Assembly: GCA_963678275.1 (NCBI GenBank)
Contig: OY782765.1
Coordinates: 6,448,001-6,512,000 of the forward strand
From: G963677445 sp963678275
Lineage (GTDB): Bacteria; Bacteroidota; Ignavibacteria; Ignavibacteriales; Melioribacteraceae
Length of the DNA: 64,000 nt
Direction: 5' to 3'
Positions 54,071 through 61,835 of the stretch are shown piece by piece. Made by a program: the position numbers and the translations under genes. Each line of letters opens with the position of its first letter. Within the stretch, counting starts at the first letter, position 1. Under the pieces are notes generated by a model, which was not told the DNA's origin, ran no database searches, and worked only from the letters and a program-made list of their open reading frames with translations.

Positions 54071-54150
54071 AATTGCCCCGTTAGGGGCAAAATATTGGTT
54101 GGGCCTGAGGATGCGGACCGGCAGGGAATTGTCGAAATTTCCCCGGTGAC
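54071..54150. repeat. partial third REP-type copy
   Basis: Contains ATTGCCCCGTTAGGGGCAAAATATTGGT, then GGGCCTGAGGATGCGGACC and CGAAATTTCCCCGG, matching the start and middle of the two longer copies, with an internal deletion. Confidence 0.65.
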
Positions 54151-54191
54151 CTGATGATATTAGCAAAAACTTTCTTTTGTCCATATCGGGC

Positions 54192-54219
54192 AAAAAAAAT
54201 CCCCGCCTGAGCGGGGATT
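54192..54219 (-). terminator. terminator of the acyl-CoA synthetase gene
   Basis: AATCCCCGC and GCGGGGATT pair around TCAG; the minus strand continues TTTTTTTTG. Lies 4 bp from the stop codon. Confidence 0.88.
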
Positions 54220-54222
54220 AAA

Positions 54223-55923
54223 TTAAACATACAAAAATCGTTTTATTTTCAGGGTCGGTGTTTTTTCGAAAGGTTCAAGTTGTTCCACTATTTCATGAAG
54301 CCTGGAAAAACTTGCCACACGATCATTAACCGCTCCATGTATTTCATTAAGGATGCTCATTATTTTATCCCTGATTGCCGGTTCTTCATATTTTTTAGCG
54401 TCCATTTCACCATCAATCTCTTCATAATTAAGGTGAACTTTAGCCAGCAGACGGCTTGCTCTCTCAAAAACCAGCGATTCAACAACAAATTTGTGCTGAT
54501 TAATAATTGATTCTATTTCCTCAGGGTATATATTTTTCCCGTTTGGACCAATAATTACATTTTTTGATCTGCCGCGGATGTATAGGAAATCATCCTCATC
54601 CATAAAACCAAGATCGCCGGTTCTGAACCAGCCGTCATCGGTAAAAACTTCGGCAGTTTTTTCAGGATCGCGGTAATAACCTTTCATCACATTAGGGCCC
54701 TTAATGAGAATTTCACCTTCACCCGTTTCCGGATCGGGGTCCACGATTTTTATCTCGGTGCCTTCGAGCGGATTTCCGGTGGCGCGGTACCTGATATTTG
54801 ATGGTGAATTACCTGATGAAACCGGGGCGGTTTCAGTCAGTCCGTAACCTACAGTATAAGGAAAACCTGCTTCAAACATAAATTTCTCAACATCTTCAGG
54901 AAGAGCGGCGCCTCCGATAACCATGAGATGAAGTTTTCCTCCAAATGCTTCCAGAAGTTTCGCGCCCGCTTTTTTGTTTATTTTTTTACGCAGAGCGCCA
55001 AATTTATAAAGCCTCTTAAGCAGAGGATTTTTTTCAATACCGGGTAATATTTTTCTTCGGAAAATTTTCTCAATAACCAGCGGTACGGAAATCATTATGG
55101 TCGGTTTAATTTTTTTAAGTGCCGGCATAAGAACGGCGGGTGTTGGTGGTTTTTCAAGATAATAAATAGTGCAACCTTTTAACATCGGGGTGAGTGTTCC
55201 GCAGGTAGCTTCAAATGTATGATATAAGGGGAGAATAGAAAGCAGTCTTTCATCAACACCGATATCAACCACTCCTGTCAGAACAACAGCATTTGATGTA
55301 ATATTTTTATGAGAGAGCATTACTCCTTTTGAGTGTCCCGTTGTCCCGGAAGTATAGAGAATAGCGGCGAGATCATCTTCATTAACCTCACAGCAATCTT
55401 TTCCCGCGAGTTTGAGAGCCGCATTTTTTATTTTCGATAATTCTTTCCGGCTGCCGTTGATTACCGATTTAAGGAGAGCCCTGTCGAAATCAACAGGCAC
55501 GACAGAAAAATCATCCATAAGGATGCAGGTCTGGAGGTCATCAATTCGCGCGCCCTGTATTTTTTCAAGGTACCTGGCCGAAACAAATATCACTTTGGAA
55601 TCTGAGTGCCGCAGAATATGATGAATTTCAGTCGCTGAAAACTCGGTCATTATTGGTACCGCGACAGCGCCCATAGTGGTTACCGCGAAATATGAAATAA
55701 CCCAGTTGGGTTGATTTTCACTTAAAATCGCTACTTTATCTCCCGGCTGAATTCCGTTCAGACGAAGGAATGCTGATGTTTCCTCAACCTTTTCAAGCAA
55801 TTCTTTATACGTTATACCCTGCTTGTCAATAAATGTAACCGCAATATTATCAGCGTATTTTTCAGCGCTGTTATACAAAAGCTCTTTGAGAGTCAGAATA
55901 TCTAAATTTTCTTTAATAGCCAT
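54223..55923 (-). CDS. long-chain acyl-CoA synthetase (AMP-forming)
   Basis: 566 residues of the ANL superfamily. P-loop ILYTSGTTGHSKGVMLSH; VGYGLTETAP; DGWFRTGDLGFMDEDDFLYIRGR (A8 hinge); and the C-terminal KTPTLKIKR with the catalytic Lys. The protein is soluble, of FadD/FACS-type length. It activates fatty acids to acyl-CoA. Flanked by its own terminator; the FKBP isomerase gene lies 20 bp upstream on the same strand. Confidence 0.92.
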   Translation of the reverse strand: MAIKENLDILTLKELLYNSAEKYADNIAVTFIDKQGITYKELLEKVEETSAFLRLNGIQPGDKVAILSENQPNWVISYFAVTTMGAVAVPIMTEFSATEIHHILRHSDSKVIFVSARYLEKIQGARIDDLQTCILMDDFSVVPVDFDRALLKSVINGSRKELSKIKNAALKLAGKDCCEVNEDDLAAILYTSGTTGHSKGVMLSHKNITSNAVVLTGVVDIGVDERLLSILPLYHTFEATCGTLTPMLKGCTIYYLEKPPTPAVLMPALKKIKPTIMISVPLVIEKIFRRKILPGIEKNPLLKRLYKFGALRKKINKKAGAKLLEAFGGKLHLMVIGGAALPEDVEKFMFEAGFPYTVGYGLTETAPVSSGNSPSNIRYRATGNPLEGTEIKIVDPDPETGEGEILIKGPNVMKGYYRDPEKTAEVFTDDGWFRTGDLGFMDEDDFLYIRGRSKNVIIGPNGKNIYPEEIESIINQHKFVVESLVFERASRLLAKVHLNYEEIDGEMDAKKYEEPAIRDKIMSILNEIHGAVNDRVASFSRLHEIVEQLEPFEKTPTLKIKRFLYV

Positions 55924-55943
55924 TATCTTCCCGACAAATTAAA

Positions 55944-56657
55944 TTATTTTTGTAAATTGAATTTAAAAGAAATAAGTTCAATTTCAAAGATTAACATGGT
56001 ATGAGGGGGAATATTTTTTGATCCTCTCGCTCCATATCCCAGGTCGGAGGGGATATATACCTTCCATTTATCACCCTCTTTCATTCTCGGTAAAATTTCC
56101 TGCCATCCTTTAATTAGATTTTTTAACGCCATTGTAGCCGGTTTTCCGGTTTTATATGAACTGTCAAATTCTTCTCCATTCAGGAGGGTTCCCCGGTAAT
56201 TAACCGTTACGGAGTCATTTATTGTCGGTGATTTTCCCGTTCCTGATTTGAGGATCTCATACTGAATACCATTATCCAGTACAGTCACTTCCTCCCTGAG
56301 CTTATTTTTTTTAAAGAATTCTTCCTGAGCTTTTTTCTGCAATTCCATTTCATCTTTACGTCTTTTGTTCTGGGTGGTTATCATATCCTGCCGAAATTGC
56401 ACAAGAATATTTCTTAACTCCTTGGTGGTGAATATTTTTGCCGAATCCTTTATTCCTGCCATCAAACCGGCATAAAAGAGTTCGGGATCAACAGGCACAC
56501 GCTGGGTGTTAAAAACATTTCCCATATCCTGTCCGAGAGCGTAACTTGCCTTCTTCATTTTTGTATCAAGGTCTTCTTTTGTTAACGTTTTTTTATTTCC
56601 GTTCTGAGCAAAAACAGTACCACAGATTAAGATCGTGAATATCAGGAATTTTCTCAT
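55944..56657 (-). CDS. FKBP-type peptidyl-prolyl isomerase, exported
   Basis: 237 residues. A signal peptide (FLIFTILICGTVFAQ), then an FkpA/Mip-type helical dimerisation domain (KKASYALGQDMGNVF, FYAGLMAGIKDS ...) with a long charged helix (MELQKKAQEEFFKKNKLREE), and a C-terminal FKBP domain (DSVTVNYRGTLLNGEEFDSS, GWQEILPRMKEGDKWKVYIP, LGYGARGSKNIPPHTMLIFEIELI). It accelerates proline isomerisation and acts as chaperone in the periplasm. Upstream of the acyl-CoA synthetase gene with a 20 bp gap. Confidence 0.93.
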   Translation of the reverse strand: MRKFLIFTILICGTVFAQNGNKKTLTKEDLDTKMKKASYALGQDMGNVFNTQRVPVDPELFYAGLMAGIKDSAKIFTTKELRNILVQFRQDMITTQNKRRKDEMELQKKAQEEFFKKNKLREEVTVLDNGIQYEILKSGTGKSPTINDSVTVNYRGTLLNGEEFDSSYKTGKPATMALKNLIKGWQEILPRMKEGDKWKVYIPSDLGYGARGSKNIPPHTMLIFEIELISFKFNLQK

Positions 56658-56830
56658 TTCATCTCCACTTATTTTACATTAATCAAACTGCAAATATATT
56701 GAAAAATAGATATATGAAGCATTTAACCAGACGGAATTTTATCAGGGGGAAAAAACTGACCAAAATTGGCCTTTGTTATTCTTTATCTCTGGTGTTTTTC
56801 TGCCTGGCAGGAAGAACCGGGTTGGGAAGA

Positions 56831-57668
56831 GGAATTAGGAATTAGGAATTAGGAATTAGGAATTAGGAATTAGGAATTAGGAATTAGGAATTACGAATGA
56901 AAGGAATGTAATGAAACCTTATTCTTTGTTTTTTTAACCTTAGTAGCATAGGAAATCACCCGACCAAACTAAACCTTATTCAAGCGGGCGATATGTTCTA
57001 AGGAATTATCTAATAATCGGGTAAAAAACTCAGAAGAGGAATGAGGTTATTAAAAAGATTGTCTGGATATATGTTGGCCTTAGAAATCTAAATCGAAGTC
57101 GCCATCGAAATCGGGTTTTTGAAAAATCAGAGAAGAGTTTATTACTCTTCACTAACCACTATTCACTTCTGGCTTTGCCAGTTTATTCCATTAGTAGTTA
57201 AAATCTACGCAAAATGGCAAAATTTTATTTTACGGGGTAATTCTGTCTGCCTGTTCGCCGCGGAGAATCCCTGGCGGGACTATTGATTTTCTCACTAACC
57301 TATTACCCCACAATGAATTGCGGGGATATTATCTGTTGTCCCAAACGGGACTTTTGGGAGATTTTGAAGTTATTACAAAAGAAGAATTGTTTTAAACTCT
57401 TCACTAGCCACTATTCACTTCCGGCTCCGCCAGATTACTCCGTAAGGAGTTAAATTCTTCGCAAAATGGCAAAATATTTGGTGACTGTTTGGATTGTAGC
57501 TTTTTCTTAGCTTAGCTCTGTTGATCCCCTACAGGGATCTTACTAAATTTTTTTGTTCTCTACTACCCCATGGGGACGTTCCGCAATAATGCTGCTTCTC
57601 CAAAGCAGATTCGATTCAAAAAATATATTCCTGGGAAAACCAATTCGTAATTCGTAATTCGTAATTCC
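56831..57668. repeat. dispersed repeat mosaic, copy A2 (gene-free region 56658-57897)
   Basis: Starts with eight GGAATTA heptamers (56831-56893) and ends with inverted AATTCGT heptamers (57642-57662). Inner blocks match copy A1 in the same order: AACCTTAGTAGCA, GAATTATCTAAT, AAATCGAAGTCGCCATCGAAATCG, TTCACTAACCACTATTCACTTC, CTACGCAAAATGGCAAAATTTT, TGTTGATCCCCTACAGGGATCTT and AATGCTGCTTCTCCAAAGCAG. No transposase or ORF is inside. 57669-57840 has the GGCTTGCCAGTTTA... block also at 31800. Confidence 0.75.
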
Positions 57669-57843
57669 TCATTGCTTCTGGCTTGCCAGTTTAAGATTAT
57701 GACGATTTCTTTACAATTCCTTTTGGGTTCTGATTTCGCCTGTGGGCAATGCAGAAATTTAAATAATCAGGCGCAAAGCAAGGGGCTCTTCTGTCGGAGA
57801 ACCAGGGTAAGACTGTAAATTATAAAAAATAAATTAGATTTAC

Positions 57844-57872
57844 TTGACAAAAAAGTTAAGTATGCTTAATTT
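57844..57872 (+). promoter_or_regulatory. promoter with metal-repressor-like dyad upstream of the feo operon
   Basis: TTGACA (57844-57849), 17 nt, TAATTT (57867-57872). Within the spacer, TTAAG-TATG-CTTAA (57856-57869) is a perfect dyad overlapping the -10, resembling DtxR/MntR-type operators. Position fits autoregulation by the downstream repressor. Confidence 0.65.
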
Positions 57873-57897
57873 GCAATCTGATATACGGAAGAATAAT

Positions 57898-58563
57898 ATG
57901 TCGACAGTATCAACTGAAAATTATCTGAAAACAGTATACAGCAGCGCCGGAACCGGCCGAAAACCGGTATCCACGGCGAGTGTGGCGAAAAAGCTTGGAA
58001 TCACCAATGCCGCCACGAGTGAGATGGCAAAAAAGCTGGCAGGCAACGGTTATCTCTCATATGCCCCGTATAAAGGAGTTGAGCTAACTGAAAAGGGGAA
58101 AGCGGTCGCACTAAAAGTAATTAGAAGACACAGGCTGTGGGAGCTGTTTCTGCTTAAAACGCTGGACCTTTCATGGGAGCAGGTTCATGATGAAGCTGAA
58201 ATACTTGAACACTCGGCCTCTGATTTTCTGATAGATAAAATAGACCAGTATCTTGATTTCCCAAGTTTTGATCCGCATGGAGCGCCTATCCCGGACGCGG
58301 ATGGTAAACTGCCCGAAATGCCTGAACAAATTGAGCTGGGGAATTGTAATTTTCCGGGCGACTATAAGATTGTCAGAGTTTCCGCCAAGTCCAACGAAAT
58401 CATGAGATATTTCTCCGGCCTGGGGCTGAAACTTGATGAATCAATAACGACTGTAAAAAAACTGAGTTTTGATAATTCGGTGACACTTCTTATCGACAAT
58501 AAGGAGGTTACGCTCAGTGAAAAAATGTGCAAATGTATATTTGTTACATCAAAGAAAGGATAA
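57898..58563 (+). CDS. DtxR/MntR-type metal-dependent transcriptional regulator
   Basis: 221 residues from the ATG at 57898, preceded by GGAAG; the TTG at 57844 is actually the promoter -35. N-terminal winged helix (VSTENYLKTVYSSAG; STASVAKKLGITNAATSEMAKKLAGNGYL), then the dimerisation domain with metal ligands in HRLWELFLLKTL, HDEAEILEHSAS and DPHGAPIPDADG, and a C-terminal SH3-like extension. It probably represses this operon when Fe2+ or Mn2+ is sufficient. Which metal is unclear. It starts an operon with the DtxR-FeoA fusion and split feoB. Confidence 0.9.
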   Translation: MSTVSTENYLKTVYSSAGTGRKPVSTASVAKKLGITNAATSEMAKKLAGNGYLSYAPYKGVELTEKGKAVALKVIRRHRLWELFLLKTLDLSWEQVHDEAEILEHSASDFLIDKIDQYLDFPSFDPHGAPIPDADGKLPEMPEQIELGNCNFPGDYKIVRVSAKSNEIMRYFSGLGLKLDESITTVKKLSFDNSVTLLIDNKEVTLSEKMCKCIFVTSKKG

Positions 58564-58566
58564 AAA

Positions 58567-59580
58567 ATGAACGCGATAATTGTTATCCTTCTGATCATTT
58601 TGCTGGCGATGGTTATATATATTACCGCGGGAACCGGCTACAAATTCAGAAAGGAAAAAGCAGACAGAAAACGTATCGAAATTGAAGATGCGTTAAAATA
58701 TATATATAATTGCGAGTATGACGGGGACCCCTGTAATATAGAGGGCATTGCCGGAAATCTCGGAATTAAAACAGATAAAGCTTCGGAAATTGTAAATATT
58801 TTACAATCCAGGGGATTGATTGGAGGGGAAATAAAGGATATCAGTCTGAGCGCTGAGGGCAGAATTCACGCCCTCAGAATAATAAGAACACACCGTTTGC
58901 TCGAACAGTATTTCGCCGAAGAAACCAGTCTGCCCGAAACAAGCTGGCACCAGGAAGCTGAAAAAATGGAGCATCATGTAAATAGTGAAGAACTTGAAAG
59001 AATAGCGGCAAAAATAGGCAATCCCGTCAGAGACCCGCATGGTGATCCTATTCCGACAAGCACCGGAAGGATGTTTGAGAAAAAAGGTGTTTCACTTACT
59101 GAAAGTGAGGAAGGTTCTTTTGCCAGAATTGTTCATATTGAAGATGAGCCCCCGGTGGTTTATTCCCAGCTTGTGGCATTCGGTCTTTTCCCCGGAATTG
59201 AAATTCAAATTCTTGAAAAAAGCGCGAACAGGATAATAATTATCGCTAACGATGAGGAAATCATTCTGGCCAATATTCTGGCCGCGAATATTACCGTGAA
59301 AAAAATTGAAAAAATTAAAAAGCCAAAATACAGCAGAGTTCTCTCAGAACTTAATAAAGGTGAAAAGGGAATCATAGCCGGTATTTCGAGATCATGCAGA
59401 GGCAGACAGAGAAGACGCCTGATGGATCTTGGTATTGTGCCGGGAGCGGAGATCAAAGCCGAACTCGCGAGTGTTTCAGGTGATCCGGTAGCCTATAATA
59501 TCAGGAATACACTTATTGCCCTCAGGAAAGATCAATCATCAAAGATTTTTATTAATGAGGAGGGGGCAAAAAATGGCTGA
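58567..59580 (+). CDS. membrane-anchored DtxR-FeoA fusion protein
   Basis: 337 residues. Residues 1-22 form a transmembrane helix (AIIVILLIILLAMVIYITAG). Residues ~35-180 are a DtxR-like winged helix plus dimerisation domain (IEDALKYIYNCEYDG; IAGNLGIKTDKASEIVNILQSRGL; RDPHGDPIPTSTGRM). Two SH3/FeoA-type parts follow: ~185-245 (VVYSQLVAFGLFPGIEIQIL) and ~250-330 (LSELNKGEKGIIAGISRSC, RLMDLGIVPGAEIKAE). FeoA normally assists FeoB. The lead residues CRGRQRRR are basic. Function is inference: a membrane-tethered iron-sensing regulator, or a DtxR relic used as FeoA domain. Starts 3 bp after the regulator; overlaps feoB by 8 bp. Confidence 0.86.
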   Translation: MNAIIVILLIILLAMVIYITAGTGYKFRKEKADRKRIEIEDALKYIYNCEYDGDPCNIEGIAGNLGIKTDKASEIVNILQSRGLIGGEIKDISLSAEGRIHALRIIRTHRLLEQYFAEETSLPETSWHQEAEKMEHHVNSEELERIAAKIGNPVRDPHGDPIPTSTGRMFEKKGVSLTESEEGSFARIVHIEDEPPVVYSQLVAFGLFPGIEIQILEKSANRIIIIANDEEIILANILAANITVKKIEKIKKPKYSRVLSELNKGEKGIIAGISRSCRGRQRRRLMDLGIVPGAEIKAELASVSGDPVAYNIRNTLIALRKDQSSKIFINEEGAKNG

Positions 59581-60406
59581 AAACCTGAATAAAAATTGCG
59601 AAAACTGCCCCGTTGCCGAAAGGGGCGGGTTAATAAAACTTGGAATAAATATAGACAACCTCGATTATGTTGTTGCGCTGGCCGGCAATCCTAATACAGG
59701 GAAAAGCACCGTATTTAATAATCTTACAGGTTTAAGACAACATACGGGCAACTGGCCGGGGAAAACGGTCACACGCGCCGAGGGAGCCTTCATTTATAAT
59801 ACAAAACGTTTTAAAATTGTGGACCTTCCCGGAACCTATTCTCTCCTTTCAACCAGCGCCGATGAAGAAGTAGCGAGAGATTTTATATTGTTTGGTCAGC
59901 CTGACGTGACAGTTATTGTCGTTGACGCCACCAGGCTTGAAAGAAATTTGAATCTTGTTCTTCAGGTGCTGGAAATTACCGACAGGGCTGTTTTATGCCT
60001 CAATCTTATTGATGAGGCGGAGCGGCACGGAATTGAAGTAGATTCCAGAAGACTATCAAAAGAACTGGGAATTCCGGTGGTTCCGGCGGCGGCAAGACAG
60101 AAAGAGGGGATGGATGAATTGCTGAAATATATTTACCAGGTGGCTTCGGGTGAATATGTATGCAGGCCTTTCCGGCTTAAACGGGCGGCAGGAGCCTATG
60201 AAGAGCATATAAACAGGCTGATTGAAAGAATTGACGCGGTTTTTCCTGGGCTTCCCAATAAAAGATGGGTAGCCATCAGGCTCCTGGAGGGTGATCAAAG
60301 CCTGAGAGAGGCGGTAAGAAGCGGCGAGCTTGGCAATCTGTCGCAGAATAAACATGATGAAAAAACTGTTGAACGTGAATTTTCCACGGAGGGAATGAAT
60401 GGATAA
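59573..60406 (+). CDS. feoB: FeoB N-terminal G-protein domain, separate gene
   Basis: 277 residues from the ATG at 59573 after GAGGAGGGGG. An N-terminal CENCPVAERGG CxxC extension precedes the GTPase: G1 LAGNPNTGKSTVFN, switch-I region TGNWPGKTV, G3 IVDLPGTYSLL, G4 CLNLIDEAERHGI. The last ~60 residues (LKRAAGAYEEHINRLIERID) belong to the helical NFeoB part. The gene stops at the TAA of 60404-60406, 8 bp after the start of the transmembrane part. In most bacteria both parts form one polypeptide. Provides the regulatory GTPase of ferrous iron transport. Confidence 0.9.
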   Translation: MAENLNKNCENCPVAERGGLIKLGINIDNLDYVVALAGNPNTGKSTVFNNLTGLRQHTGNWPGKTVTRAEGAFIYNTKRFKIVDLPGTYSLLSTSADEEVARDFILFGQPDVTVIVVDATRLERNLNLVLQVLEITDRAVLCLNLIDEAERHGIEVDSRRLSKELGIPVVPAAARQKEGMDELLKYIYQVASGEYVCRPFRLKRAAGAYEEHINRLIERIDAVFPGLPNKRWVAIRLLEGDQSLREAVRSGELGNLSQNKHDEKTVEREFSTEGMNG

Positions 60407-61826
60407 AGTAAAAAATCTTCGTGAAGATATTCTTACGGAAGCAAATAACCTTCGTTGGGAAACCGGCGAGAATTTCAACGACATCATAATGGAATCTATA
60501 TATTCCGAGGCGGCGAATATATCTTCAAAGGTTGTCAGCCGGAGAAAGGTTTCCGGAGTTAAAAACTTTGATCTCACGCTCGATAAAATAGTTACGAGCA
60601 GGTGGCTTGGATTCCCGATTATGTTCATGCTGCTGGCTTTTGTTTTCTGGCTTACTGTGGAAGGAGCCAATTATCCTTCCGGAATGCTCGCGTCGCTGTT
60701 GCTTGATAACGGACATCCGCTGCTTAAGGAGTTAGCAGCCTATATCGGGCTTCCGGCATGGCTGGACGGACTTTTAATTGATGGCGCTTATCTTGCGATG
60801 GCCTGGGTAATAGCGGTGATGCTCCCTCCAATGGCGATTTTTTTCCCGATGTATACACTGCTTGAAGATTTTGGCTATCTGCCCCGTGTGTCATTTAATA
60901 TGGATGGATTATTTCGTAAAGTCGGGGCGCATGGAAAACAGGCGCTCACAATGAGTATGGGATTCGGATGTAATGCCGCGGGAGTTGTGGCCGCGCGTGT
61001 TATCGACAGTCCTCGTGAACGTCTCATAGCGATAATAACAAATAATTTCTCACTTTGTAACGGACGCTGGCCCACCCAGATACTTATCGCTTCAATATTT
61101 CTCGGATCCCTCGTTCCGGCACATATTGCCGGGCTGGTTTCAGCAGGCGCAGTGGTGTTTGTCGCGATCTTTGGGATTGCGCTCAGTCTGGTTGTTTCAT
61201 GGGGCTTGTCAAAGACGGTATTGAAAGGAGAGACTTCCGCTTTCAGTCTGGAGCTGCCTCCATACAGGCCGCCGAGAATTTTACAGACTTTATACACCTC
61301 ACTTATTGACCGGACCATTTTTGTGCTCTGGAGGGCGATTGTTTTTGCCGTGCCCGCGGGTATGCTTATCTGGGCTGTCTCTAATATTACGTTAGATAAT
61401 ATCAGTCTCGCGGAGTATTTTATAAACCGGACAAATCCTGTCGGACTTTTTCTCGGACTAAACGGAGTAATTATTCTTGCCTATATTATCGCGATTCCGG
61501 CCAATGAAATTGTCATTCCCACAGTGCTTATGCTTACAGTATTAAGCGCGGGACTATCAGGTATAGGTGAAGGAGCAGGTGTAATGTTCGAGCTTGATTC
61601 GATTACCGATACCGCAAATATTCTTCACGCGGGAGGATGGACAACACTTACAGGTATTAATCTTATGCTTTTCAGTTTGCTCCATAATCCATGTTCCACA
61701 ACGATATATACAATTTATAAAGAGACAGGCAGTATAAAATGGACTGTGATTTCTACACTCCTTCCGGTAATAATGGGAATTGTGCTTTGCCTGGTAGTTG
61801 CGCAAATCTGGTATTTTGTTTCGTAG
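60399..61826 (+). CDS. feoB: FeoB transmembrane channel domain, separate gene
   Basis: 475 residues with about eight hydrophobic segments. The first ~55 residues continue the helical NFeoB region (LREDILTEANNLRWETGENF). Two gating motifs with conserved Cys are clear: MSMGFGCNAAGVVAARVI and LHNPCSTTIYTIYKE; ANEIVIPTVLMLT between them is typical of FeoB. It moves Fe2+ across the inner membrane. The reading frame is +1 relative to the G-protein gene, overlapping by 8 bp with GGAGG just upstream of its ATG. That gives translational coupling and suggests a natural split. The GH13-like gene starts 9 bp downstream. Confidence 0.9.
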   Translation: MDKVKNLREDILTEANNLRWETGENFNDIIMESIYSEAANISSKVVSRRKVSGVKNFDLTLDKIVTSRWLGFPIMFMLLAFVFWLTVEGANYPSGMLASLLLDNGHPLLKELAAYIGLPAWLDGLLIDGAYLAMAWVIAVMLPPMAIFFPMYTLLEDFGYLPRVSFNMDGLFRKVGAHGKQALTMSMGFGCNAAGVVAARVIDSPRERLIAIITNNFSLCNGRWPTQILIASIFLGSLVPAHIAGLVSAGAVVFVAIFGIALSLVVSWGLSKTVLKGETSAFSLELPPYRPPRILQTLYTSLIDRTIFVLWRAIVFAVPAGMLIWAVSNITLDNISLAEYFINRTNPVGLFLGLNGVIILAYIIAIPANEIVIPTVLMLTVLSAGLSGIGEGAGVMFELDSITDTANILHAGGWTTLTGINLMLFSLLHNPCSTTIYTIYKETGSIKWTVISTLLPVIMGIVLCLVVAQIWYFVS

Positions 61827-61835
61827 GATATCATA

